A DNA stretch of 64,000 nt from Anisakis pegreffii (taxonomy: Eukaryota > Nematoda > Chromadorea > Rhabditida > Anisakidae). Below the pieces are notes generated by a model. It did no database searches. It was given only the letters and a program-made list of their open reading frames with translations, and was not told the origin of the DNA. Where the stretch lies: assembly GCA_035041965.1 (NCBI GenBank), contig JAPYMA010001337.1, forward strand, positions 1 to 64,000. Reading direction: 5' to 3'. This document shows, one piece after another, positions 10,024-22,708 of this stretch; position 1 is the stretch's first letter, and the number at the start of each line of letters is the position of its first letter. The position numbers were made by a program, and so were the translations under genes.

Positions 10024-13000
10024 ATGCCATTTATTGGTAAAGACTGGCGTGATCCCGGTGAAGCATGGATTCGTTGTGCGCATACAGCCGGCTGGGAAAA
10101 GATGAAATTACGACCCATTCAAGTATGTCATGTTTCTTGCGTGCTCATTAATCTAAAATGCCCCATTTCTCATCTTATTTTTCCATTGTTTCCTTCATCT
10201 TGAATGAAATGTTTCGAACCGACGCAAGTCCGTTTCATCTGCATAAGCACTGAAAAGGTTTTACAAAATCGGAACAAAATTTTTCAGCTTTCATACAAAA
10301 CTTCGTCAGTTGAGAAATTATGTGATGCACTTTCAGTTGCGTTTGTGATCTGACATTATAAATTTCACAAAATGGCATTGTCCAGCTGTTTCGATCGTAT
10401 AACTCTAGTATAGAGAAAATGTAAGCAATATTCGCAATTATGTGCACATATGCGAATTATGAAGCGTACTCATCGCTCGCTGTTCACTCCTGTTTTATCA
10501 TAGAATGGATTCAAATTAATCGTTGTCATTATTTACTAAATAGCAAAGGGCACCACACCATGTTTTTTGTCGACAGTAATCAGGTTACTTTCTAAAAGGA
10601 GATTTTTGGAATCATCCACTATCAACAACTCCAATAATTTATTATTGCGAGTATCACAACAAAAAGTTTGAATCATTTTCGCAATCAGAGGGCCATCTTG
10701 TGCTAAATGTGTGATTTTGTTTTTTGATCCCTGTTGATTCACGTGCTTCCAATGCACCTCCAGCAAAAACTGATTGACCTGCCTATATCTTTATAGCTGA
10801 TGTGTGTAATTCTCTGTCAGTTTTATTATCAACTGTTATTACACATTATTCACAGGTTGACCATATGTCTTGGGTATCTTTTACTGATTAGCATTAATTT
10901 TTGGAGTGATGAATAGCCTCGCGTCATCTGTTTAGATGTCATTGTTCATTCGTCTTTTCATCTTATAAATCATATGAAATCCTCTAAACTTCATGAAAGA
11001 ACACCTAACAACAAACATCAAAAACCATCATTTATTGAAGAAATCTCAGTGATCAGCCTAGAAATGTGATCACTTCAAATGCTCAATAACCAATTTCGCC
11101 GAAGTTTTAGATGAGCGCTGTAGATGTCTCCTCATTAGGTATATCATCACCACAACGATCAAGATGTTCATCACCGATACAGATTGAAAGAGTCAATTCA
11201 GCAAATTCATTATCAAGTAGTGATGAAAATGGATTCTCACGTAGCGATAATCAGAATTCAGGTACTGCAGTTGTCGATTGATTAGATATTGCCTTCAAGA
11301 GATAATTACGACGAAAAGAGAAAATGACATTTGAATAATGTTTCAGTTTGGTTGTATGTGCATGTAAGTTTGAAAATACTACAGAAGATAAGCAACAAAC
11401 AATGTGAGCTGCCGCTTAAATTCGAAATCATGAATGAGCATCAAAAAGAGCGATTTTGAATGATGGAGATTAAGTTCAGTAGAAACTAGGATATTGTTTC
11501 AGTTCCATGAATTTTTTTACTTTTTTAGGCTCGGAAAGTGAGGATTGGATTCCACATTGTTATATAAAGATGGGCAAGTCAAAAGAAGTTAGTGTTTTCC
11601 ATATGAGTTACTTGTCATTGGAATCAAGAAAAAGTTTTGTTGTTGCTATTGATTGATTTGATTATTTGTTTAGTTCATTGGCTGTACAAGCATGAGCGAA
11701 GCATTTCACAGACTCAACTTGGCGCGTGCAGTGAGAGATATTCGCAAATTCAATTACGTTTCCAAAGTAAAATCTCTTAGTATTTATATTTCATTTCATT
11801 TCATTCTCTATGGTTGAGGAAATTTTTGTTTCTGTTAACCGTCGTAAATTTTGTTCTATTTCTAAAATACTTTTTTCAATCCGTGCTAGAGATAGCTGCA
11901 ATTGTTAAGCAGCAATGCCCGCGAAATACTGTGCACAGATTTAATGATTAGGCGTGAATTTCAGGTAGTACAAATTCTTGTACGGGATAAGTTGTATAAT
12001 TTAAGCGCAACAGCGCGAAAGAATCTTCTTGCAATAATTCAAGCCATGGTGCTTCTCAGTGAGTGTGGCTAATTTCTCTTCACTTCAAGTGTTATTCTGA
12101 TTTGTTTCAATTCGATATCGCATAACACATTTTCATTCGTTATCTTGAATCATGTTTACGTTCAAACAGTTCAAATGCCAGAACTATCTGAAATGAAATG
12201 CCAATTTGAAACGATCCTTACTGAATTGATAATGGTAATGAAGAAGTATTAACTGAATGCAAGGATAGGAGTGAAGAGTTGAAATTTTTGTAGGTGTTGA
12301 AAAAGATGTGCACATATCAACGGCACGTTCACTAGTTCGGGACTTCGCATCCGGTCTGAATAACGGTATGGAAGGCCGTCTTTGTGGGTCACCAAAGTTA
12401 ATCACTAGACAGATCGGCACTGCTAGTGACTTACTTGAGGTGATCTCTGAACGTAAATTGCATACGTTAGCAGAGAGTGAAGAGGGCTCTACGACCTTTA
12501 TGGATCTACCTCGTGAACTTCTTTCTATTATCCTCAGGTTGTCTACTTTAATCGTTAATCGTTACTGGTATTATAAGACTGTTTAGTTACAACTGTGATT
12601 ACGTTCAGTTTTCTGAACCACAGACAAGTTAGTGGGTGGATCAGTGACGGATGTGTGAGTACACGTGGTTGCATTTTGGAAGGCATGTGCAGTAATTAGT
12701 AGTGCACTTGTGTAGTCCACATTAATCATTCTCACAATAAACGTAAATTTATGATGACAATTGTTGAGGTATCTGTACGGAATTCGTAAGTTACAAATAG
12801 TTTCCAAGTAAATCGAGCATAACGAACATATTTAATGGTTCTCGGTGAAATTGAACGTATCGATGTGACTTTGTATCGCCGTTTTTGCAGGAAATTACCG
12901 GATCATGTATCGTTATTAGAAGTAGCTGAAGTACACGAAACACTCAACGCAATTGTACAAAACGAGAGTAAAGTTTGGTCGACGTTGTGTCAGTTTCACT

Positions 13001-13149
13001 TCTCGCAGGAACTTATCGATAAGCATTTTGCGAATTCGAACGGATCTTGGCGACATACTTTCTTTGAACTGAAAAAATATTATGGCTTACGTGTTGCATA
13101 TGCGGATTTGATTCATTTGTGCTGTCATTGTAGAGCGATGTTTTGGAAG
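10024..13149 (+). CDS. FBXO32: FBXO25/FBXO32 (atrogin-1)-like F-box protein, left arm, last exon missing
   Basis: The start MPFIGKDWRDPGEAW matches the MPFLGQDWRSPG start of atrogin-1. Exons are 10024-10122, 11111-11261, 11529-11587, 11674-11766, 11965-12058, 12170-12234, 12294-12537 and 12891-13149. Conserved blocks follow in order: DWIPHCYIKMGKSKE, EAFHRLNLARAVRDIRKFNY, LSATARKNLLAII, the F-box (FMDLPRELLSIILRL into SKVWSTLCQFHF) and LCCHCRAMFWK. The F-box binds Skp1 in SCF ubiquitin ligases; the vertebrate homologues act in muscle protein turnover. The C-terminal exon (family motif SPQDFI) is absent because the palindrome centre lies 148 bp into the last intron. The exon 12170-12234 to 12294-12537 join does not keep phase with canonical sites. 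That may mean a missed splice form or an indel. Confidence 0.87.
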
Positions 13150-13248
13150 GTGTGTTACACATACATCTTTTCTGTTCAGTCTTGAATGTTTCCATTTAAT
13201 TTAACGTTCCACTTTTCATGGTATCACCAAAACGGGTCTGCTGATTAA

Positions 13249-13252
<4 letters not shown>

Positions 13253-13292
<40 letters not shown>

Positions 13293-13304
13293 TATATATA
13301 TATA

Positions 13305-13343
<39 letters not shown>
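13253..13343. repeat. TA-dinucleotide hinge at the centre of the palindrome
   Basis: A run of alternating T and A, broken only by C at 13291 and G at 13305. These two bases are themselves symmetric about 13298. On both sides it is bordered by ATTAATTAAT. The symmetry therefore continues to the centre with almost no unique spacer. Such a tract can fold back on itself and prime inverted duplication, either in vivo or during amplification or sequencing. Confidence 0.95.
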
Positions 13344-13348
<5 letters not shown>

Positions 13349-13445
13349 TTAATCAGGACCCGTTTTGGTGATACCATGAAAAGTGGAACGTTAAATTAAA
13401 TGGAAACATTCAAGACTGAACAGAAAAGATGTATGTGTAACACAC

Positions 13446-16400
13446 CTTCCAAAACATCGCTCTACAATGACAGCACAAATGAATCAAATCCGCATATGCA
13501 ACACGTAAGCCATAATATTTTTTCAGTTCAAAGAAAGTATGTCGCCAAGATCCGTTCGAATTCGCAAAATGCTTATCGATAAGTTCCTGCGAGAAGTGAA
13601 ACTGACACAACGTCGACCAAACTTTACTCTCGTTTTGTACAATTGCGTTGAGTGTTTCGTGTACTTCAGCTACTTCTAATAACGATACATGATCCGGTAA
13701 TTTCCTGCAAAAACGGCGATACAAAGTCACATCGATACGTTCAATTTCACCGAGAACCATTAAATATGTTCGTTATGCTCGATTTACTTGGAAACTATTT
13801 GTAACTTACGAATTCCGTACAGATACCTCAACAATTGTCATCATAAATTTACGTTTATTGTGAGAATGATTAATGTGGACTACACAAGTGCACTACTAAT
13901 TACTGCACATGCCTTCCAAAATGCAACCACGTGTACTCACACATCCGTCACTGATCCACCCACTAACTTGTCTGTGGTTCAGAAAACTGAACGTAATCAC
14001 AGTTGTAACTAAACAGTCTTATAATACCAGTAACGATTAACGATTAAAGTAGACAACCTGAGGATAATAGAAAGAAGTTCACGAGGTAGATCCATAAAGG
14101 TCGTAGAGCCCTCTTCACTCTCTGCTAACGTATGCAATTTACGTTCAGAGATCACCTCAAGTAAGTCACTAGCAGTGCCGATCTGTCTAGTGATTAACTT
14201 TGGTGACCCACAAAGACGGCCTTCCATACCGTTATTCAGACCGGATGCGAAGTCCCGAACTAGTGAACGTGCCGTTGATATGTGCACATCTTTTTCAACA
14301 CCTACAAAAATTTCAACTCTTCACTCCTATCCTTGCATTCAGTTAATACTTCTTCATTACCATTATCAATTCAGTAAGGATCGTTTCAAATTGGCATTTC
14401 ATTTCAGATAGTTCTGGCATTTGAACTGTTTGAACGTAAACATGATTCAAGATAACGAATGAAAATGTGTTATGCGATATCGAATTGAAACAAATCAGAA
14501 TAACACTTGAAGTGAAGAGAAATTAGCCACACTCACTGAGAAGCACCATGGCTTGAATTATTGCAAGAAGATTCTTTCGCGCTGTTGCGCTTAAATTATA
14601 CAACTTATCCCGTACAAGAATTTGTACTACCTGAAATTCACGCCTAATCATTAAATCTGTGCACAGTATTTCGCGGGCATTGCTGCTTAACAATTGCAGC
14701 TATCTCTAGCACGGATTGAAAAAAAGTATTTTAGAAATAGAACAAAATTTACGACGGTTAACAGAAACAAAAATTTCCTCAACCATAGAGAATGAAATGA
14801 AATGAAATATAAATACTAAGAGATTTTACTTTGGAAACGTAATTGAATTTGCGAATATCTCTCACTGCACGCGCCAAGTTGAGTCTGTGAAATGCTTCGC
14901 TCATGCTTGTACAGCCAATGAACTAAACAAATAATCAAATCAATCAATAGCAACAACAAAACTTTTTCTTGATTCCAATGACAAGTAACTCATATGGAAA
15001 ACACTAACTTCTTTTGACTTGCCCATCTTTATATAACAATGTGGAATCCAATCCTCACTTTCCGAGCCTAAAAAAGTAAAAAAATTCATGGAACTGAAAC
15101 AATATCCTAGTTTCTACTGAACTTAATCTCCATCATTCAAAATCGCTCTTTTTGATGCTCATTCATGATTTCGAATTTAAGCGGCAGCTCACATTGTTTG
15201 TTGCTTATCTTCTGTAGTATTTTCAAACTTACATGCACATACAACCAAACTGAAACATTATTCAAATGTCATTTTCTCTTTTCGTCGTAATTATCTCTTG
15301 AAGGCAATATCTAATCAATCGACAACTGCAGTACCTGAATTCTGATTATCGCTACGTGAGAATCCATTTTCATCACTACTTGATAATGAATTTGCTGAAT
15401 TGACTCTTTCAATCTGTATCGGTGATGAACATCTTGATCGTTGTGGTGATGATATACCTAATGAGGAGACATCTACAGCGCTCATCTAAAACTTCGGCGA
15501 AATTGGTTATTGAGCATTTGAAGTGATCACATTTCTAGGCTGATCACTGAGATTTCTTCAATAAATGATGGTTTTTGATGTTTGTTGTTAGGTGTTCTTT
15601 CATGAAGTTTAGAGGATTTCATATGATTTATAAGATGAAAAGACGAATGAACAATGACATCTAAACAGATGACGCGAGGCTATTCATCACTCCAAAAATT
15701 AATGCTAATCAGTAAAAGATACCCAAGACATATGGTCAACCTGTGAATAATGTGTAATAACAGTTGATAATAAAACTGACAGAGAATTACACACATCAGC
15801 TATAAAGATATAGGCAGGTCAATCAGTTTTTGCTGGAGGTGCATTGGAAGCACGTGAATCAACAGGGATCAAAAAACAAAATCACACATTTAGCACAAGA
15901 TGGCCCTCTGATTGCGAAAATGATTCAAACTTTTTGTTGTGATACTCGCAATAATAAATTATTGGAGTTGTTGATAGTGGATGATTCCAAAAATCTCCTT
16001 TTAGAAAGTAACCTGATTACTGTCGACAAAAAACATGGTGTGGTGCCCTTTGCTATTTAGTAAATAATGACAACGATTAATTTGAATCCATTCTATGATA
16101 AAACAGGAGTGAACAGCGAGCGATGAGTACGCTTCATAATTCGCATATGTGCACATAATTGCGAATATTGCTTACATTTTCTCTATACTAGAGTTATACG
16201 ATCGAAACAGCTGGACAATGCCATTTTGTGAAATTTATAATGTCAGATCACAAACGCAACTGAAAGTGCATCACATAATTTCTCAACTGACGAAGTTTTG
16301 TATGAAAGCTGAAAAATTTTGTTCCGATTTTGTAAAACCTTTTCAGTGCTTATGCAGATGAAACGGACTTGCGTCGGTTCGAAACATTTCATTCAAGATG

Positions 16401-16572
16401 AAGGAAACAATGGAAAAATAAGATGAGAAATGGGGCATTTTAGATTAATGAGCACGCAAGAAACATGACATACTTGAATGGGTCGTAATTTCATCTTTTC
16501 CCAGCCGGCTGTATGCGCACAACGAATCCATGCTTCACCGGGATCACGCCAGTCTTTACCAATAAATGGCAT
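13446..16572 (-). CDS. FBXO32: FBXO25/FBXO32-like F-box protein, right arm, last exon missing
   Basis: Mirror of 10024-13149; the start codon ends at 16572 and the last visible exon is 13446-13704. It lacks the same C-terminal exon and shows the same phase problem. The two copies face each other tail to tail across the hinge, with about 300 bp between their last visible exons. Neither copy can give a complete family member from this window. Confidence 0.86.
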
Positions 16573-16850
16573 TCTTTTTGGACGGATTTATTTGGGGACT
16601 TGTCGATAAATAACAAATTAGTAAAAAGGTTATATTGTAAGTAGGCTATAGGATTTAAAGTAATTCTTTCTAAATAAGTAGTGAAATACCAATGTTGTTC
16701 ACACACAACATTTGTTGAACCTCTGTCTCAAAACAGTGAGAATATTAACAATGCGCTAATGTAGCAAAATACGTTCAATCCAACTGCTGACACACAACGA
16801 ATAACAACTCAGATGGACGGATGGATTGATAGACTGGATATTCCTTGAAC

Positions 16851-16996
16851 CGAGCTGATTCTTCGAATTCGCACTAGCTATATATATACCTTTTGCTCCT
16901 CTCATCTATTCGCCTCACTCAACCACCACCCAAAACAGCTGATCGAACAGACGATGCCCCGGCACGGCGAGCCGCTCGGCGCACAACTAGGCCGCG
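16851..16996 (-). promoter_or_regulatory. Probable core promoter of the F-box gene, right arm
   Basis: Mirror of 9600-9745, with the TATA-like element at about 16878-16888. Confidence 0.4.
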
Positions 16997-18464
16997 TATG
17001 CGACTTTTATCTATTTCTTGTTTCGTTCGCGCATTCATTTATGTATCTCAATGCATATGTGTGTGTGTATGTGTGTGTGTTGTACACTTCTCTTATATAT
17101 GTGTATATGTATGTCCCGTTTCTCAAATACGAATATTACACCGTCTTAACAACGACAACGGCAGAAAGCTGTATAAACAGTAGTTGTTGGTTATAACTAT
17201 GACTATAATAGCTAAGTGATGTTATTGCTGTAAATTGAACATCACGAGAGTATTCGAATAAGTAAAACAGCCGCAGTAATCGACTATCTGAAAATATACC
17301 TTCGTCATATTATTCATCCGTACTTTTGTATTTGTTTTATAGCGTAAAGAAGCAATATTTTTACAGGAGAGGAAGGAAGAAGGCAAACTGAAAAAAGTTA
17401 TATGCGATACATTCTTCTTCAGATTTACATATACAGTTGTGTTGATTCAATGAATTGTAAACTAAAAACAAACAGCTCAAATATGTAAATGTGCTCATAT
17501 TTGAGTTAATTTTTTTCCTAGAATTGAATAGAATAAAGTTCGGAACAAGCTATGAGATATCGATTGATCAATCGTAGGGAGACAAAGTGCTGAAGATTTG
17601 AAGTGATCGAAGATGAAAATGAGCGCAAAACGAATAGAAGGCGAACAGCTGAGAAGAATTCTGAGAAAAACGACTTGAAAAAGCATCGTTAATTGTCACC
17701 TGATACTATTGCGATACGTTATTAACAACTGCGCTTTTAAATTTAAATTTTCGATGATCAAACTAACATCAAAAAAACTCCACGAATTGGAGAAGGCTGA
17801 AAAGAAGCGCAATGGATTAATTGAAAAGCGTACGTTCTTAAAACAACATTAGGTAAGTGCAATTGAAGTACAACATTGGTGATTGAGATTCGTTTGTTCT
17901 AAAATAGGATCATAACTTATCAATGAAACTGATAACCAAATTGAGCGAAAATGATATCAATGCTGAGAAACGGAAACAACCAAACTCCTCTATTATTTGT
18001 CAAGAAAGACTACAACTCAAAATTAAACGCCTTTTATAAAAACAGCAACATAACATTTCGTAATGATTTAAATGAGTTTTAGTGATTGAAATGATTCGAA
18101 ACTATTTTTTGAAATTTTCTTTCAAATCCAGATTCATTTCAAATAAAATAATCAAGCCAGAGCAGAAAATTTTTGTGCAACAAAACAATTTGATGCGTTT
18201 ATGAAGATATTTTATTGTGAAGTTGCGTTTTTTGATGATCTCACGCCGTCATTTAATTCTTTTCATAGCGATAGTTAGATTGCTGCGATCAAGCAAAAAT
18301 TTCAATCGCCATCTTTTCTAATCAGATACATAATTTCAACAATAAGTCACAATTTAAAAACAATCAAGAGCGAATTACACGGATAAAAGAGGAACATGTA
18401 ATGAATTCGAAGTTGAATATTCGATCATTGCTCGCATGTTTGCCTTTAAGGCTCCACTACCATC

Positions 18465-18848
18465 CTATCTTAGCTAGGGTTTACAAGGGTAAATCATCTT
18501 ATTTCATATCTGGATTTCATAAAGCAGGTGAGTTTGTATTAATTTTGATAGTACGTCCATCTTGAAGCAAGCCTTAATCATTACGGCCTCATTCATATGC
18601 AGTCATCTTTGTTGTTTGCCACCTATCATTGATGAATAGTCAAGGAAATTGATGCAAGTCAGACGAATGGCATGATCAACGACAGCTTGATGAACTTTTG
18701 CACAGCATTTCATTGCACAATCAACTGATTATTCCGCTCTTCATTAGTTTATGTCACGCTCATCTGGATGCATTTCCATGTAGACTAATGGAGAAAATCA
18801 CATTTTCTATTGAGAACTAAGAGCAACGAAATTCAACGAAATTTTGAG
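18465..18848. mobile_element. Fragment of a hAT-like MITE, right arm
   Basis: Mirror copy of 7748-8131; see the intact relative at 28684-29933. Confidence 0.75.
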
Positions 18849-19641
18849 TTCATGAATTCGTGTGTTAATTCCTTCAAAGATTAAGAATATTTTGAGATCT
18901 GCATAGTGACATGTAATATGTCCGCATAGGTGAGTGTAGTACAAACTCCCCTTTTGCTTTTGTCAAAAAAATTTTGCTATTATACTCTATTTTCTCATGT
19001 GATTGAATAAAACACTGTAGATAGAATTGCATTACGCCTTCGCAGTTATCGCTTTTCCAGCCTAAAGATCACTTATTTCAACGCTTTTCCATCGAAAAAT
19101 AATGTTTTCAAGGTCCTGCTGACTCTAGTTCTAAAGTTACATCTTCGGGAGTTTCAGTTAGTCGAAGACGGGGATGAGACTGAGTTTTCTCACTGAAACT
19201 CTCCGTCCCCGACCATTTTCGGGAACCCTCCCCGTTCCCGATTCTCCCGGCTTTTTTTCTCTTCCCGCACAACACTGGTATATAATATACTCAGAAGATG
19301 CACACAGCGATGTGTCAATATGTTGCAATGTGTGAATTCAAAAAATATCAGGTTAATAATCAGCTTTTATTAAAAATAAATATAACAATTAACATTTGTT
19401 AAGGTGTGAAGGCAGTACCAAGGTCATGGTACGAGGCCTCACACCTCAACAAAAAGTGACATGTGCGTCCCTGAAAGCAGTATGGGTTCTCACCCGGCAC
19501 AGCAGACCATTCACTGATTCAAAGGTTTTTTTGCTTTTGCTTTCTTTTTTTTCACGATTTTTGCAACGAGCTCAATCCAGTAGTCTGTAGGTAAGGAAAA
19601 CAAGGAAAAATCGAAAATAATTATGCTCACCCACCAGTCAG

Positions 19642-20806
19642 TTGTTTGGAAAAATTTCGACCCGAGACCATACTTACTTGCCGTTGGCTGATGTAGAGGG
19701 AGAGGATTCAGAAGAAGAGGTTTCAGAATTTGAAGATCATATTTCTGAAAATTCAGAGTCTGACAGTGACTCTGAAGAAAATGATGAGATTGGGCATCAG
19801 CCAGTTCCAGAACGAAGAACAGCCACAGGACCAAGCCGTCAGCAGCCAGCCCCAGGACCTCAGGACCAGAACAAGACAGTTAGCATAGAGCAAGTGAAGA
19901 AATATGGATGTCAAAAATTTTGAAATAAGATGATCTTCTCGCCCAAGAAAAGAGGCACCCCGCAAGGCTGTCAGTATGACAAGGATGCAACCAGGGCCAA
20001 CACGGATACCAATTATTTACACACAAGACATCAAGTCTTCTTTTGAGCTTTTCATCCCAGATTCTATCCAGGAAATTGTTCTTGACAGCACTAATTAAAA
20101 GGAAGATGTTTTTGGAGAGAGGTGGAAGGAAATGGAACAAACCATTTACGTGCCTACTTCGGGCTTCTTATCCTTGCTGGAGTTTTCAGGTCCAAGAAGG
20201 AATCCGCAGAATCCCTGTGGGATGCAGAAACTGAAAGAGAAATTTTCCGTGCAACAATGTCTCCGGAAAACTTTCATAGAACTTCCAGGATTATCTGCTG
20301 TGACAAGCGAGGTGACAGACCAGCTTGACGGCAGGAAGACAAACTGGCTACCATCAGAACAATGTGGGACAAGTAGGTGGATACGGATATGGAGAAACAA
20401 GTCAGAGCCTCCATCTTCTACCCCAACAGGCCTGTCAACTCTTCCAAGTTTGCGTATACCGCTGACACATCCCTGGTATCCTATGTACCGAAGAAAGGCA
20501 AGAATGTGATACTCATGAGTACACTGCACGGAGATGGAAGAACCTGTGACCAGGACCCAAACCAAAGATCATCATGGATTATGCCACAAAAGGGGGAGTA
20601 GACAATACGGACAAGCTTGTGATGGCCTACAGCTGCTGACGGAGGACTCTACGCTGGCCACTGGTGATATTCTTTGACATATTGGACATCTCAGCAAACA
20701 ATACCTTTGTCATTTGGATGGCACTGAACCCAGAGTGGAACAAATGGAAGTTCCATAAGAGACGCCTTTTTTCGAGGATCTGGGAAAGGCACTGGTGAGA
20801 CCAAAA
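19642..20806 (+). pseudogene. Decayed piggyBac-family transposase, right arm
   Basis: Mirror of 5790-6954 with the same frame breaks. The acidic N-terminus begins at 19642 and the conserved RRTLRWP block lies near 20640. Confidence 0.82.
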
Positions 20807-20810
20807 ATCA

Positions 20811-21048
20811 GCACTTATTTACTTTGACGGAGTCGCACGCGAGCACGCTCGCGCACAATTGCACACATACGCTCACACATATTACGAACGACGCTTTCAT
20901 ACAGACCGAGACTGTGCGCAGTAGGCGTAGCCCCAGTCTCAGCCTAAGCGTAGCTTCAGCCTCAGCCTCATGGTTTATGTGTGTGGTGTTGTGCACGAGC
21001 GCGCGTGGGTTCTCGCGTGCGACCTACTCCTCAAAAGTAAACAAGTGC
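20811..21048. mobile_element. MITE with long degenerate terminal inverted repeats, right arm
   Basis: Mirror copy of 5548-5785, between the right-arm piggyBac and retrotransposon fossils. Confidence 0.75.
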
Positions 21049-21055
21049 CCACAAA

Positions 21056-22708
21056 TCAAGGAAAGACGACAGCTCGGAGTAGTTGAAATAGACGATTGCG
21101 GCACAGTTAATCGAAGGCGCACGCAAGGTCTATGAAGGCGATGTATGCTGGTTGATTGTACCGATTTCGGGTTTCAATTATGCGTCTGAGACTGAAGATT
21201 TGGTCAATTGCTGACCGGCCAACTTGGAACCTGGCTTGTTCTTCTCTTGTTCGTTCATCTCGAATCGAACGCAGTCGATCGATGGCGACACGTTCGAGCA
21301 CTTTATATAGTGTCGATAGAAGTGATATTTCTCTGTAATTACTGGGGTCAGTTATGCTGCCTTTTTTATGGATGGGAATGACTATAGCGTTTTTCCAAGT
21401 TGTTAGAATTTCTTCGGTCTCCCAGATGTCCTCAATAGCTTGTGTAATTTATTTAATCCTGAGGCTGACAACGCTTTTATCATATCAGGTGCTATGCCGT
21501 CATCCCCGCTGCCTTACCGTATTTTAATTGCTGTACTGCGCGGGACACTTCCTCCAATGAAGGTGGTCCAATGTCTATCTCACAGGTGGCGTCTCGTTGA
21601 TGGTCGAGTGCCGGTCCGGTTGGCTCAGGACGGTCCAGCAACGTCTTGAAGTGATATCCCCATTGTTTCATGCATTCTTTACCAACTGTCAGCCTCTCTT
21701 CTCCTGCAATAACCAGACAGTCAGGCCGTCGTTTTGCTTTTCCGCTGTATCGTTTCAGCGCGTTGTATAGTTTTCTTATATTCCCGGACTTGGCCGCGTC
21801 TTCCATCCCTTTGACTCTCCTGTCCCATTCCTTTTCACGATCTTTCCGCAGTTGCTTATGCAAAGCCTTCTTTATCTTAACCGCCTCGGCTGATTTTTTG
21901 CGCTCAAGGATTGAAGCTTTCGTAGCAAGATACTCAGCGTGCGGGCTAATAAACGGTCTTCTTGATGTCTGTGGTGGCTTTGTTAAGGCTTGTTGTGCAC
22001 AGGATAGCAAAGCGCTTATGTAGGATGCGGAGTTAAGATCTTCATCCTTGTTCTTGGTGAACTGGGACGTTTTGATTGCTGCTAGTTTCCGGTAAGTCAT
22101 TCTCACCCGACTATCGTTACATAGTTGTTCAAGGTCGAGCCGCAGACACTGTTGTAATCTGCGATGATTCAGAAACCTGAGTTTTATCGTGAGAGATACC
22201 GGTGCATGGTCAATGTCGAATGCAGTGTTCCAAATACTCCGCGATTTATTGACCGTGTGTACCCACTTTTTCGATATCTGGATGTAATCTATCTGATTTC
22301 TTAGAAGTGCACTTCTTCGTCTCCGTTTTTCTTCTGTACTGATTTCAACGTTTCTGCACCATGCGACTCGATGTTTTCTCCGATTTCTCTTCAGCGATGA
22401 AGCAATTACCAGTCATCTACTTCCGCAGGTGTCAAGCAATCTTCTCCCGTTTTCGGTAGTTTCTCGGGACGGAACGTACCACTTTCCGAAGGCAGCCGAT
22501 GATTCACCTTCTCCAAATTGGGCGTTACTACCAATCCCACTATTAACAAATGATTTGATTTTACTTTGTCTATGACCTTGTTGAGATCTTCATAGAATGA
22601 GTCCTTTTCATCGTCCGTAGCTCCCTCTGTTGGCGCATGTGCGCTGATTACCCATACTGTCTTCACAATCGTTGTATCAATCAAATAAAAAGAACGAATC
22701 AATATCAA
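21056..22708 (-). pseudogene. Decayed non-LTR retrotransposon, right arm
   Basis: Mirror of 3888-5540 with the same stops, frameshifts and truncation before the YADD motif. Because the decay is shared exactly, the arms separated after the element died. Confidence 0.85.
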
